This document shows positions 11,104 through 24,764 of a DNA stretch of 64,000 nt, one piece after another. A program made the translations under genes and the position numbers. Under the pieces are notes generated by a model. That model saw only the letters and a program-made list of their open reading frames with translations. It did not search any database and was not told the DNA's origin. This DNA is from Paracentrotus lividus (taxonomy: Eukaryota > Echinodermata > Echinoidea > Camarodonta > Echinidae): the NCBI GenBank assembly GCA_940671915.1, contig CALNVZ010003425.1:39679170-39743169 (forward strand), written 5' to 3'. Position 1 is the stretch's first letter, and each line of letters begins with the position of its first letter.

Positions 11104-12824
11104 ATAAGGAATCGTCAAAAGAAAACACGAGTGACGAAGCCCATTTCCCTCATGTTATTGGTATAAAAGATCATTACCGGCCATTCAATCTGAATGTCAA
11201 ATAAAAGCAAAACAACTGACTGAACAAATGACAGAGTACATGCATACTATTTAGATTTCTAGATGAAAACTAAGCTACATAATAATATGCATGGAAAAAA
11301 AATCATGGAATCAAGAAATTGACTAAAATAGAAAGCAATATTCGTGAATCCGAACATTTTTGATAGAGGGCGTAATTTAGTGTAAACCATTAGAATACCT
11401 TTATCATGTTTATGGATAGACTATAGCGAAAAAAAATTTCGGATCCATTAATTACGCATAACATCGGAAAAGCTAGGTCAGTCTAAATTTTCCAGGTACA
11501 TACAATTTTTGTGCAAGTGTCGAAATAGATACAAGAGGGGCAAACAGAACAAAATGTCCAAAATCTTTGATGGAGCTTTCCAATAAGAATCTCGAATGCA
11601 GGAGATAGAGGGATCAGTTATTCCATTGGTCATTCAAAGGCAGAAATTTTCCCTACTTTCAATCATTCGAGGATGTTTTTTCGTATTCATTTTTTTTGGG
11701 GGGGGGGGGGCGGACAGGGATATTCCATGATTTCGACCAAAAAATTATTGCCTTTAGAATTAATAATAATACATTTAAAATGTCAAGTATAAGATACTGA
11801 AGTGGCAGAATAGAATGGGCCAAAGTCCCAAGACAGAGTTTTTACTCGATTAACATCCTGTCCGTAAACGAACATTGTACCAAGACTGTATATCACTCTC
11901 ATTTTGTTCAATGAATCAGGGATTGTATATACACCAGGGTAGTCCTAAAACAAGTCATCTTCTTTTCTCATTATGCAATGAAAAGAGAAGGTTGGACAAT
12001 GACATGTGCAAATAGACTCTTATCCGTGGCGCAAACATATATGCTGGTATATGGAGATCAGTTATGTGTTGAAATCATGGGAATGGAAACTTGCATGGAT
12101 ATACACATACTCTAGATTAGAGGAAATAAAATGTAGTGAATTAACAAACAAAAATTAAAGTACATTTTCAAATAGAAATAGACGTAGAAGCTCGGGGAAA
12201 ATTGTCATTATCATCATATTATAAGAAACAATTAGGATTTTACATCATTAAAGAAGAAGCAATGATGTGTCATTATGATTTTACGTCATTAAAGTTAGCC
12301 TGAATAATGGACTCTAATTTTTTATAAGAAAACTAATATACATCAGAATTTCCGAATAAAGATTGAGCCTTTGTTAGCTCTGAGGCGCATGTCTTTATAC
12401 GAGAACAGGTCAAAAATCTATAGTCACTGTGTTAATCACTTTTTCACTGAAAATTTACAACAAAATAGTAAACTATCTTACCAAATTGGCGCGCTGAGAT
12501 CCTATCATTCAGACGATACATAATGTCACTTGGTCCATTATGAACAATAAACCAGATTTCACATGACCATTTACTTCGTAATGATTCACTGGTCCTATTT
12601 CATATCAATTAAATCTGATAAGGTAACTGATTGATTGACTCATATTAAACGTGCAGTTCACTCCGCTCCCATTTAATATGTCCAGCAAATATAAACAGGT
12701 CTGTCATTGTATTTACACAAAATAGGCGTCCGCATAGGCCTACTTCACTTTTCCAGATGTTTATTCGTTGCATCGGATATAAAACTCGACCTAGTCATGA
12801 TTGTGTCAGTCACCTCTCTCCATG
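11104..12824. other. Intergenic, no gene recognised
   Basis: AT-rich with a T/G run at about 11690-11712. No open frame with family features. Confidence 0.4.
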
Positions 12825-13440
12825 TTAAAGGACTCATCCGGGCTGGAGTTTGCTTTATAAGAAAAATAAAGTAAAATCGAAAAAGCACAACACTGAAAAT
12901 TTCATCAAAATCGGATAAAAAATAGCAAAGTTATGAATTTTCTTAGGTTTTGATTGTTTTAGGAAACAGTTCTTCAAATTGGCAAACTGATGATGTCTCA
13001 GTCCCCCTACTTTCTTTGTTTTTTATTGTATGAAATACCAATTATCAAGATTTTCTGCCCGAAGGACATAAAAACACGGATTAATCCTTGTGGAATGTTC
13101 AAGGTCACAAGTGCTTTTACTTATTTCAGTATGAGGGACAGATTTTCTGTATACGCAATATATGAAAAAATGAGATAAATAGGATTTCATATAATAAAAT
13201 ACCCAAGAAGTAGGGGGACTGTGACATCATCAGTTTGATCATTTGAATATTCAAATATTCAAATGAGACAATGAGACAATTGCCAAGAACTGTTTTACAA
13301 AAAAAAAAAATAACGACCTAAAAAAGGCATAACTTTGTTATTTTTCATCCGATTTTGATGAAATTTTCTGTCTTGTGCTTTATGAATTTTACTTAATTTT
13401 ACAAAACTTTTTCATTTCAGCCCGGACTCCTCCTTTAAAA
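12825..13440. mobile_element. Foldback element with about 210-base arms
   Basis: The left end (ttaaaggactcatccgggct) and right end (agcccggactcctcctttaa) are inverted. Complementarity continues inward on both sides to about 13045 and 13185 (shared blocks atcggataaaaaatagcaaa and gtccccctacttt). No protein is encoded. Confidence 0.82.
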
Positions 13441-13657
13441 GCATGACAAGAAAATATTATTGGATCTCTGTACAATTTACGATATTAAGGTTATTGAAAG
13501 AGCACATAAACCAAAGGAGTTACGTAATCATACCCTGTAACCCTGGCAGAGACTCGTACTTCCAACTCGCTTCTGTGTGAACAATGCATGGGAGAAACTG
13601 TGTCCTGAATCATTTGGCGATTTATTTTTTTTTAAATCAGAATGTGATCAAAGAGTG

Positions 13658-13730
13658 TGAGTGTATGTGTGTTGTGTGTGTGTGTGAGTGTGGGGGTGGA
13701 TGTGTGTATGTGTGGGTATGGGTGTGAGAG
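13658..13730. repeat. (GT)n microsatellite, interrupted
   Basis: GT/TG dinucleotides with GTGTGAG and GGGTAT interruptions. Confidence 0.9.
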
Positions 13731-14644
13731 TTTGTTACCGATTCATTTCCTTTTCTTCTGGTGACGTGAAGAAGGTGATTAATGAAACTGAATCTCATCA
13801 TTTATTATCTTACTGATCCTGCAAAGTTAATGTGGCATACAAAAGGTTAAATCTTCACCAATCGGAACCTACACAGACCACAACTGAGGCGAATAGGTCA
13901 ACAAATCTCAGTAATGGCCTTATTAGCATAATGGGTGTCTGCAAATAATACTCCATTATACCTTATTTTTATTTTAAGCGGAAGAGTACTCGAAGGTGAA
14001 ATATATATACGCCACCATGACAACGAAAACTTAATTCGTGTAATGAGCTCTTTGGCTTATTATTGTTCGAGCTTAAGTAAGTGGAATTGACAAGGTCTTG
14101 GCCCATTCTTTAATATTTACCCAATATCATGATGAATTAGAGTACATATAATCGGTGTTGACCGTCTAGATATAGATGTTTGCTTAGTAATTTTACTGGA
14201 CAAATATATCGGTTAAAAGCTCACCTTGATTCGATGGAAGTCAGTGTCATGGTATAAATCGAGATTAATGAAGAAACGAAGTTATCGCTTTTATATTTCA
14301 CGTAGAATCTCGTTAAGAGAATACTAAAAGAATTTAATTGTGTTTTCAATCCATTATTAAAAAAGAAAAGAGAAAAAATAAGAAAAAAATAATCTGTTAT
14401 CATGCGTGTCTGTATACGTAAGTCTAGGTATAGGCTTTTACCAATGAGAGTACCACTTTTCATATCTCAATCATATTGTAAATTGTGAAAGGTTATACTC
14501 ATCGTATCTATAGATGTTTGATTTTGAGCTATAAATTATATAAATTTAATTTGATTAGGCTCAGGTACTTCCCATTGCACGTACATAAAGAATTAAACCA
14601 TAAAGTAGTAGTAGTATTATGTACACCATGTTTTTTAAGCACCA
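13731..14644. other. Intergenic, no gene recognised
   Basis: AT-rich, with only short uninformative open frames. Confidence 0.4.
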
Positions 14645-14901
14645 TTAATGCGGTGGTCACAACTCGTCGTAGGCTACGGGGCACGTGCAATCAACGTAGC
14701 CTGCGTCGATTGCACAATGCATGCACAGGTCTTTGGTCAATTTCTGCGATTCCTGCGTTTCTGTAGTACGAGTATTGGAAAAACTTCCTGCACGTCGTAC
14801 ATACAACGTGCCTGCGAGGTACCTGCGCTGCACGATTTTTCTACGAAATCCATCGTAGGGAGTTGCACGTCGAAGGTACGGCGAGTTGTGACCGCCGCAT
14901 T
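14645..14901. mobile_element. MITE with AATGCGGTGGTCACAACTCG ends
   Basis: The left terminus (atgcggtggtcacaactcg) and right terminus (cgagttgtgaccgccgcat) are inverted repeats of about 25 bases. The body of about 200 bases is GC-richer than its surroundings and accounts for the overlapping open frames on both strands. It abuts the large inverted repeat that starts at 14902. Confidence 0.85.
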
Positions 14902-15799
14902 ATATAAGGGGAGATCCAACCCGTAAATGGAAGGTTAAAATGTTGTTACTGTACAAACTAAGCACACCTTGTTTTTTCGAAAGAAAATATCCTTGGACAC
15001 AATATTTCAGAGGTGTGCTCTTCGAAATTTGTTGCGATCACCTCTTAATTCAAGGGGGCGTCTAAAATTGTTGCCCTTTTTATGACAAATGATATTTTGG
15101 GGATATCATTTGGAGGAACTATCACATCGCCCCGAATTTCAGATCATATAAAAGAAAAATAAATTGCCTACAAGCTGAAACCAATTTTGATGGAATTGAG
15201 AGGGGTAAAAATGAATATTCAGCCCAAAGAAGTTCATTTTATAAAATATTTTTCAAAAAATGGAATGTAATCAACATTTATACTTCGCATTTGTCAAAAC
15301 TGCGTAAAGAAAATTCAAGTGTAACTATTTAGAAAATATTATTGTTCCAATATGTGTACGACATCTTGTGAGAAATGCAGGTTCGTTTATTATTTTAACA
15401 AAAAGTTATATCATCTTAAAGTCGTGATCTTGATTTCGCCGAAAACGACAATCTGTCAATATCTCTAAAAGCTCCGTACATGGACGTATGGGAACAGGTA
15501 TGGTGTCTTCTATAAATAAAATGTATTTGACATTTTAAACCCCAAATCAACCGGTTTCTGCAGTAAAATTTGATAACATTAAATGATCTACAAGTAAAAA
15601 AACATTATTTTGATTGTTTTTATGTATATAAACATTAGGGTACTTAGCATTTTCCAAAATCTTAAATAGACCTACTTACCTAATTTTCAAAATGTTCATG
15701 AGCTAAATGATTAATTAAAAAAAAATAGTGCACAAAATCGCCCTTTTTTAGATAGGTCTGTGCAACATTTTCGCTGGCTCTCGCATAAATCATTATTTT

Positions 15800-15962
15800 T
15801 AGAGACCGCGGAGCGTTTTTGAAAGGGCTTGAGGGGACGGGGTGAGTAAAAAGTTGATGGGCTGAACACGAGGAAAAGTGTAGAAGCTTTTTTTTTTTTT
15901 ATATCTACTGGAAAAATTGGAGGGGCTGCAGCATCCCCCCTCCCCCATTCTTCATCCCTGGT
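15800..15962 (+). repeat. Dispersed repeat (GCGGAGCGTTTTTGAAAG family)
   Basis: It shares the opening GCGGAGCGTTTTTGAAAG and a gctgcagc/ccccctccccc end with copies at 20467-20637 and, reversed, around 38286-38482. Fragments lie at about 30604 and 42474. Confidence 0.65.
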
Positions 15963-16079
15963 TTTCAGGAAACATTACAATAAAGAATTGAAATACGAGC
16001 CATTTAATAAAAGTTTTTCCTCTCGACTTCATGCTCACATTTCAGTTTTTTCAAGGTAGGTGATGGTCATCTTGTTTTG

Positions 16080-17130
16080 TAGGAATAAAAAAAAAAAAAA
16101 GGCTTATGTGCAGCCTCAATGTCATCATAACCAAAATTTTCGCGCTCGCCATGTTCACTCCCGTTTGAAAGAACGAATTATAGGTAAAAAAGAAATGTGC
16201 TTCAAATGCACAGCATTAATGTGATTTTGTGTAATTTTCTTTCACTCGCGTTTTGCGTTCGTATCTTTTGGAATTTGGTCATCCGTCTGTGAAGGACTAT
16301 TAAAAATAGATATGAGGCACAATATGCCGGAAATATAAGGCAAAAGGCTCTTTGCACTGGTAAGGTTCACTTTTTTCACAAAGGGAGGTGATCATCAACT
16401 TGTGAAAGAATTAAAAGAAAACAGGAAGATGTAAGACACAAACTGTACATAATATAACATACCATATTCAGGCCATTAAACAGCAAAATTTCCGGCTCGC
16501 GCTTCGCGCTCTCAAGTTCAATCCTTGCGAAATGTTTACTTTTGAATGTCTAAACCTTATACAAATCAAAATTACGGGTCTGTGAGCATAAGAGGCAAAA
16601 TGTGTCAGAAAATACACTACCTTCAGGTCATATTACAACCAAAAATTTCTGGCTCGCGCTTCTCGCTCGCAAGTTCAAATCTGGCAAAACCCCACTTTTC
16701 AATTTTCAAAACACCAGGCGCGGATCCGGGGTGGGGGAGGCGAAAGGTGCGGGCGCACCCCGTAAGTTTATATAAAAGTCCTAATTACGGATCCGTAAGT
16801 ATAAGAGGTAAAAAGGGGTCAGAAAATACACTACCTTCAGGTCATTATGAGTCAAAATTTTCGGCTCGATCTTCGCGCTCGTAGAGTTATCATAAAAAGG
16901 CCCATGGACTGATTCCTGACTCCACAAGTAAAGAAATGTAAATTGATTTACCGTTCACGCTTCGTGCTCACAACTTATTTTGCTAAAATGGAGGTGATCA
17001 TCACCTCGTAAAAGAATTAAAAAGAAAATTATACAGAACTAAGGGTAAAATATTACTGTTATTAGGCAAAATTTTCGGCTCACGCTCGAAGAGTTTACTC
17101 CTTCTGAAAAGGTCACTGGCAATTTTCGAC
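16080..17130. repeat. Degenerate repeat tract with TTCGGCTCGCGCTTCGCGCTC motif
   Basis: At least six diverged copies of a unit containing caaaattttcggctcgcgc and ttcgcgctc recur at about 16126, 16490, 16650, 16858, 16952 and 17072, with gtgatcatca stretches between some of them. Similar motifs occur near 37215 and 37824. No gene. Confidence 0.65.
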
Positions 17131-17266
17131 ACCCCCTCCCCCCCCCCCCCCACCATAAAAATCCTTTGCAGGCAACAAGCAGTTTAGGGATCTTGAGTCC
17201 ATATTTTTCAAGAACTCTTGCATCATTAAAAAGGAAAAAATTCCTACATATTTATACAATATTAAC

Positions 17267-18162
17267 AAGTCTTTTATATATTGTCATATTTCATTCATGG
17301 CCAGAGATTTTCCGAAATTTTTTGTATATTCTGAAAGACGAGACTTGTCTCTTTTCATTCCTGAGATTAGTAAATACTTAGACAGGCGCACTTTTTTAAA
17401 CAAAGGGGCGACAAATGAACAAAGACCCCTAAAAATGAAATTTTAAGAGGTGGACATTATTAGTGAATAAAATTATTAAGGTGGAGTCATATTCTCCGAA
17501 AACTATTCACATGCTTTCATTATGCTTGTGGCAAATTAAAAAGGACCAAAGAGGTAGTACTACAATGAAAGACAAAAGAGGGAACACCCGGAGAATATAA
17601 AATTATTTCTATCGTTGCCAAGGAAAATTTTAGTCAATTATTACAGAAACGATTTAATGCAAGTTTATTCCACCGAACTCCCAAATTACTGTTGAATTCT
17701 TGTAGTAAATATAATTTCGTTTACAATAGAAATCAAAATTTTCACACTTCTATTATATTTTGCTGGATATTCATGACGTCTGATTCAGTTGCCACGCATC
17801 CTCCTTAGCAACGGTGTAACAGAATTTTGTCTTCTCCGGGTGTTCCCTCTTTTGTCTTTCATTGTAGTTCTACCTCTTTGGTCATTTTTAATTTGCCACA
17901 AGCATAATGAAAACATGTGAACATTTTTCGGAGAAATATGACTCCTCTTTAATAATTTTATTCACTAATAATCTCCACCTCTTAAAATTTCATTTTTAGG
18001 GGTCTTTGTTCATCTGTCGCCCCTTTGTTTAAAAAAGTGCCCCTGTCTGAGTATTTACTAATCTCAGGAATGAAAATAGGCAAGTCTCCTCTTTCAGAAT
18101 ATACACAAAATTTCGGAAAATCTCTGGCCATGAATGAAATATGACAATATATAAAAGACTTG
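17267..18162. mobile_element. Foldback element with about 341-base near-identical arms
   Basis: The left arm 17267-17607 and right arm 17821-18162 match as inverse complements with only scattered differences. Examples are the gggaacacccggaga block, the ggtctttgttca block and aagtcttttatatattgtca at the tips. The spacer is about 213 bases. It is nested in the larger inverted repeat and better preserved, so I infer a later insertion. Confidence 0.88.
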
Positions 18163-19249
18163 AAAATATGAACAAAAATGCACGCATTTAACTATGTTGC
18201 GATACCAGTGCTAAGTGAGTGTAGTATGCACCTCAGAGGAATGAAGAGTGCAGACTCATCATTCGTTATCAGTTTAAAGATTTTCCCCTTTGATTTTGAT
18301 TAGTAATATTACTATTAAGTTGATACTATCGATTTAAAGTCGATGCTTATAATCCGTATTTTTTCTACATAGAGCCTAGACTGATACCTGATTCATTATC
18401 ATTTCGTTTGATACAATGGAGTTAGGGTTTAGACGGAAAGATGGTTTGTTAATATAAGACACCATACCCATTCCAATAGAATAATACACGTTCGTGTACG
18501 GAGCTTTCAGAGATATTGACCAGAATGTTATTTTCGGCGAAATCAAGATCACGACTTTAGAAATTATATAACTTTTTGTTAAAATAATATTCGAACCTGA
18601 ATTTCTCACAAGATTTAGTGCATATATTTCAACAATTTTCTAAATAGTTACAATTAAAAATTTCGTTCGCAGTTTTGATATGTGCGAAGTATAATTTTAG
18701 ATTACATTCAATTTTTTTGAAAAAAATATGAAAAATGAACTTGTTTGGGCTAATTATTCATTTTTACGTATTCAAATTCCATCAAAGTAGGTTTCAGCCT
18801 GTAGGCAATTTATTTCTCTTTTATATGATCCGCATTTTGGAGCGATTCGATATTTCCTTAAAATGCTATCTCTAAAACACTATTTGTCATAAAAAGGGCA
18901 ACAATTTTGGACGCCCCCTTGAATTTAGAGGTGATCGCAACATATTTTGAAGAGCACACCTCTGAAATATTGTGCCCTATAATATTTTCTTTAGAATAGA
19001 CAAGGTGTGCTTAGTTTGTACAGAAACAACATCAAAATCACTAACTAGGCATCTTTTTGAGGTTTGGATCTCCCCTTAATATATATAAATCCAGATACAG
19101 GTATATAAGAGAAATCAGGAAAATGAAAACACATCGAACAAACACTAAACTGTAAACACAAAGGAATCGCAAATATTGACAAGCAAAGACTGATAAAGAG
19201 AGAGGTATGGAAAAGAAATTGATAGTCATTGAGAAAGAGAGAGAGGAAG

Positions 19250-19333
19250 AATGTGTGTGTGTGTGTGTGTGTGTGTGTATGGGTGTGTGTGTGTGTGTGA
19301 ATGAGAGAGAGAGGGAGGAAGATAGAGAGACCA

Positions 19334-19375
<42 letters not shown>

Positions 19376-19385
19376 GGGGGGGGAG
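19250..19385. repeat. (GT)n and (GA)n microsatellite block
   Basis: Adjacent GT (about 19254-19298) and GA (about 19302-19378) tracts. They produce repeat-coded open frames on both strands that are not genes. Confidence 0.95.
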
Positions 19386-20466
19386 GAGATAGGAAGGGAA
19401 AGAGAGTTTCAGTATGCTTATCACTTTTGCTAATATTGACTATATTGACTATATATATTGTTCAGTTTGTTCAGAAAGTACAAGACCATGGTTTGTGTGA
19501 AGCGCATACTGTTATAGTCTTCTAATCATGTAAATGTGGGCCTAGTTCTTCTAAGAGTATTAGCACTGTAAAATAAACCGATGGTATGATTTAAAAAAAT
19601 ATATATTTCTATTCCGACGATATAATATAAAACATAAGTTTACATCAAATGCAACCAAAATTAATCAATCAACAGAGTATTCGGAGACAGACATCTGATC
19701 ACGCATATGTTCTGTAATCATATATTAAGAAAGTAAATTATAACTTACTTTCAGTTGCTTGCAATCTGTGATGTAAATCGTAGTAATCAGTGTATCAGAA
19801 TTATCCGTTTCATCTCAAAGTTACTGTTGTATATAATAATGCCTAAATCCGATCAGTCCCCGGCCAGTTTTGCCGACATTCAGTCGCTCCAATTACAAGT
19901 TAATCGGCGCTACGCGACTCACTCCATTTAGACCATATCATTAATAAAGGACCATAATTTTCTGCATGGCAAAATTATACGCAATGATGATTAGTTCTCG
20001 ATCTCCAGTGGTTTTAGAACCAGTGAATTGAATATAATGCAGGAAGAGAGTCATTGACAAAATTATGAATTGAACGGAGTGCACTATCCCACTGTTCAAA
20101 CCGCCAAGATTTTACACAATCAAGACAGCCAGGAAAGTACAATACCGACCAGCAAATGCATAATACTTGCGCTTTTTTTGGACAATGGTGGGTATCAAGT
20201 TCTCTATTTTGTTTTCGTGCTCTATTTGCTACATGGGGTCTATTGAAAATGATGCCAGTCGATTAATTTTTCTTGTCTAATTTTGATGGCCATGAATTCC
20301 TCGATTAATTATATCACTTTGTTCCTGTTTTTGTTTTTGTTTTTTAATTTCAAGTGAATCTATGATCTGAAGAATATATAAGGTACATATACGATGTTGC
20401 TTGACTTCAACTCGGGGAATGGCACAGTTTTAAGGCCTCCTCTGGCAATTAACACGTATAAATCAG
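19386..20466. other. Intergenic, no gene recognised
   Basis: AT-rich, no repeat or coding signal seen. Confidence 0.4.
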
Positions 20467-20637
20467 GGGCCGTGGAGCGTTTTTGAAAGTGGAGGGGCTG
20501 AAGCCGAAAGTGGGGGGGTCTGAAACAGGCTAAAAATCACAAGTGTATGGTAATTTTTGCAATTTTGTACACGTTTGCTGAAAAAAGTGCGGGGCTGCAG
20601 CCCCCCAGCCCCTCCCCCGGCTCCGCTGCCCCTGTAA
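20467..20637 (+). repeat. Dispersed repeat (GCGGAGCGTTTTTGAAAG family), second copy
   Basis: It begins ggggccgtggagcgttttt and ends in ccggctccgctgcccctg, so its ends are also inverted relative to each other. That fits a short foldback element. Confidence 0.65.
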
Positions 20638-21267
20638 ATATCAACATCATAAGGTTTATCCTCCTTACGTATGAAATATTATGGGAGAAAGACAGGCGAA
20701 GACGGTGAGACAGAGAGCGAGAGAGAGAGAGAGGCTATTTATAATGAAGAATAATTCGTTTCACTCATCAGATTTGATACCATAAGTTTATGCCAGTATA
20801 CTTTATATATATAAACTGTGTGTCAAACTATATGCTATTACATTGCATATCAGTATTACTTTGAGCGAATGCTTACTTTAGAACCATGCTGGGCTGTTCA
20901 AAAGTAAAAAACAAAACAAAACAAAAACGTGATTCTTTGTCGACAAATATAGAGGAGTGTCCATTTATACGATCCTGAACTTGTAAATAGAATCATGATG
21001 AAATGTTTAAAACGTTGAAACCTAAATATTTGTCAACTTATTGTGAAAACGAAATGGAACCTGTAAATAACAAAGAGTGACGTCATGACTGTGCTGTCAG
21101 TGCCCTATCAACAACAAACCTTGATAGGTGTAAGCAATATTTCTTTCGTGACACGAAGAATAAGAGAAAAAGAGATGAAAAGAGTGAAAGAGAGAGAGAG
21201 AGGGGGAGAGACATAGGGGGGGGGGAATAGAAAAACTCGAGAGAGGGAGAGGGATCTGAGCAAAGAT

Positions 21268-21321
<54 letters not shown>

Positions 21322-22123
21322 CGCGGGAGAGAGAGAGAAAGAAGAGAGAAGATAAAAAAGAAGAAAGAAAGAATACGACGGGAGAGAACAACAAGCAAGT
21401 ATAATTATAAAGAGAATGGAGAGAGGAAAGAAAGCAATTATACAACTGTAAATGAATAATGAGAGATATATCCATATTTTGGGGGTTCATTTTCCGCGAT
21501 ATATGCATATTCCATCTCAGGATACAACGCGGTGACGTCTCCGTGGAATACAGAGACTCAAGTCACATACTCATGATACTAGTTGCGAACTAGTCTCATG
21601 GCCAGAGAAATAAGGCAATTTTAACAACAATTCAAAGATTTGCAATCAATTGCAACAATAACCAATCAAAATTATTTTTGCATGCGCTTTTTGCTCAACG
21701 ACTGACCAGTGAACAATTAGGATGTTTGATTTTTTTTTTTCCTTTTTCAAATGATCCAAAGCCCTTATCATCATGCATTACAGGCCCAGGTTATTGTGAT
21801 AAAGCAAAGTGAAGAGGTTGGATGTGGGAGTGCACACACAAAAAATAAATATTACGTAGAATAGTATCGTTGTTTTTGTTGACACGTCTAAAGGTTAACT
21901 TTAATTGAGCAATGCTTAATTATGGTGATCTCCCATTCAAAACAATACGTGTACACCTGTGATTAAAGATTATTATGTTTAAGGGGTTAAAGTACACATT
22001 TTACGATTTACCATTAACACGTTGTGCTGCCGGTTTTAAGGTATATTCAGCGTGTGATTGAGGGCTGGGAAAAGACTGAAAGATTGACCTACCGCTAAGA
22101 GACAGGGACCGGTTCTTACCAAT
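20638..22123. repeat. Upstream region of SLC27A with (GA)n microsatellites
   Basis: GA tracts lie at 20700-20732 and 21180-21350. A GAGACGTCTCC-type MITE fragment lies at about 21525-21600. The promoter of SLC27A must lie upstream of 22124, but I see no clear TATA box. Confidence 0.6.
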
Positions 22124-22730
22124 ATGTCTTTGGGAATTGGTCGTTCTGCTCTTTATGCAGCTTTGGTTTCTGTTATCATAGGATACTGCTGGATCAGATC
22201 TAACAAAACGTCTGAAGAAATACACCGAGATCAATCCCTCACACTAAAGGACATCGCAATTCTCCTGTCGGCCTCTACCGCCACCACTCTCCTCGCCTGC
22301 TACGCATGGCTCCGAGTCAACTACCCCATCTGGTGGACTGACTTCCTCTACTTCCGGAAGCTCGTCAAATGGGATCTCTCGATCAAGAAGAAGATGCGAT
22401 CGGGGGAGACCATCCTCGATGTCTTTGACCGTTTCGTTTACACTCAGCCCGACCACCCGTGCATTCTGTACGAGGACGACGTCTATACCTACGCTGAAGT
22501 TGACGGCCATGCTAATCGGGTAGCACGATGGGTGATGGACACAGACCCGAGTCTCCAGAAAGGTGATGCCATATGTCTTCTACTTCACAATAGTCCTGTG
22601 TTCGCCTGGATGTGTATGGGACTGATGAAGGCGGGGATAGTTGCGAGTCTCCTCAATACCAACCTGAAGTCAGCCGCTCTTCTGCATTGCTTGCAGGTCA
22701 GCAAAGCCAGGAAAATCATCTTTGGGGCAG
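22124..22730 (+). CDS. SLC27A: SLC27A exon 1 (residues 1-202, ends phase 1)
   Basis: Start codon, two N-terminal hydrophobic segments and the beginning of the AMP-binding domain ([20 protein letters not shown]). The donor is gtgaga at 22731. GC content is visibly higher than in the intron that follows. Confidence 0.93.
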
Positions 22731-24724
22731 GTGAGAACCCGTGTCCTTGTCTTGTCGAGGAATCAGGAAAGAGTTACATTGCCTGCATACGTTACAACTT
22801 TTTTTCCGATTTAAAAATGTACATTGACTGTGAGTGGTTTTTAAACTATAGGTGGCACCCCTTTTTTGTTTGTTGTTGTTTTAAATTAGGAGAGAGAGGC
22901 TCTAGTCCGAAGCTCTGCTTCCATAATGATGGATCCTTCAATCAGTTTCTTTTATTATATATCTGATGATGCCTCCTTTATAAGATGGTGATGTGACGAT
23001 CATAAACTATATATTATCACAAACAAATATTTTTATATATATATACACTGTTGCCCATAAAGGTTGGATATTGTTTTGAGTGCTCCAGCAACATCATTTT
23101 GCTCCGGCTATAGTTTCTTGAAGTTGTTTGTCCTCGCTTTCACTGATTGGGACCCTGGCTATATCTTGGTTCTTCCCCCAACTATTCCCGGGGAGAGAAA
23201 AATCAAATAAGTTTGTCAGCCCCCACGATGCCCATTTTCGCTATTTTTTGTCATTTTGGGGCCCCTTTTTGTTTACCCGGCTGACCAAGGCCCCCTCAAT
23301 CCTACCCTCACGAAACGCGTCTGAAGTGTAGGGTTGTTATTGTTCTTTACGCTAAATTAATTTTTAAGGTTAAAGGATTTCGTCTCTTGTCTAGGGGAAG
23401 GGTCAAAGTTTATTTCGATAGGGGTTAAAAATTGATTTTATTGATTTTTACAACATGGAAATTTCTATCATCCCAAAAATGTATTGTAAAATCTCCGCCA
23501 AAAATAAATCATAATGAAAAATAGACTATAGTTACCATTTACAACCTTGTCAATAAGCTAAAAACAAAATTTGGGGAAAAATTATAATAATCAAGGGTTT
23601 ATAGTTGTTTTTTATTTCCTTTGTTTTAATCATAAAGTAAGGATAAAATATTTCAATTTTTCACCAATCTTACTTTTTACTTCAACCCCTCCCCTAGACA
23701 TGAGACTAAAGCATATAACATTATAACCTAATTGAACGTAAAGAACAATATTAACCCTACACTTAGGACGCGTTTTGCGGGGTAAGGATAAAGGGGGTCT
23801 TGGTCAGCCGGGTAAACTAAAAGGGGCCCCAAAATGACAAAAAATGGCAAAAATGGGCAATGTGGAGGCTGACAACCCTTTATTATTTTTCTTTCTCCGG
23901 GAATGGTTGGGGGAAGAACCAAGATATAGCCAGGGTCCCGAAAAAGGAACGCGGGGACAATTAATTTCATGAAATTACAGCCGGAGCAAACAGAATTGGT
24001 GGAGCACGAAAAAAATAACCTTTCTGACCAACAGTGTACAATTTATATTTCCTTAAATATTATTTCTTTTTAATCTAGATTTTTGGCCCGTGATCAATGC
24101 CATTCTCCCCGAGCTCGAGGACCTCAACATCGAAGCCTGGATGATCAACGATTCCAAGATGGCGGGCCCTCTTGTTCCCTCCGGTGTTCTCAACATGGAT
24201 TTATCGGAGCTATCTAGCCGACCGTATTCAAGGGATGCTCATACTCTTACTGATATGGCCATCTATATATTCACGTCGGGTACAACGGGTATGTAGGCAA
24301 TGGCGGTTAAGGACGATGTTGGACGTGAACAAATTCATATTTCAGAAACAATTATGATGTTTATCCGGTAAAGACTCTGAGAGACACATTTACCTAGATG
24401 CCCTAAGACTCACCAATCTACTAGAAATTAGTTAAATCTTATGTTAGCGTGCTTGTTGAGACAAAATGCCGAACCTCTTTAAGTTGGTTTGAGCATTGAG
24501 GAAAATCATATATACAAAGCAATAGTATTTTTATTGAATATATGCCCAAGCCTATATTATTTTTCTTGGTCGTTTATTGGTAAACGATCATGGTTCTCTG
24601 TTTTGAAACAATGTCTCATCGATATTATCTCTCTGCCTTCCTCAATCCCACTGACCCCATATGTTTTACCACCAACATCATCATCTTCATCATCATCATA
24701 AACATCATCATCACCATCGTCATC

Positions 24725-24764
<40 letters not shown>

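Larger units (their letters stand above)
14902..19084. mobile_element. Large inverted-repeat (foldback) element, about 4.2 kb
   Basis: The left arm (about 14902-15545) and right arm (about 18425-19084) are complementary over about 640 bases with moderate divergence. Shared blocks include aaggggagatccaa, aagcacaccttg, gggggcgtc, attgcctac and tatggtgtctt. The interior holds a degenerate repeat tract (about 16080-17130) and a second, better-matched inverted repeat (17267-18162). I saw no transposase frame. It could be a large foldback transposon or two solo copies in opposite orientation. Confidence 0.78.

Noticed and set aside
19041-19525. Ser/Leu-rich and Glu/Arg-rich open frames on both strands
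   Set aside because: Produced by adjacent (GT)n and (GA)n microsatellites, with no domain.
21083-21508. Ser/Leu-rich minus-strand frames of 96-141 codons
   Set aside because: Produced by a GA microsatellite.
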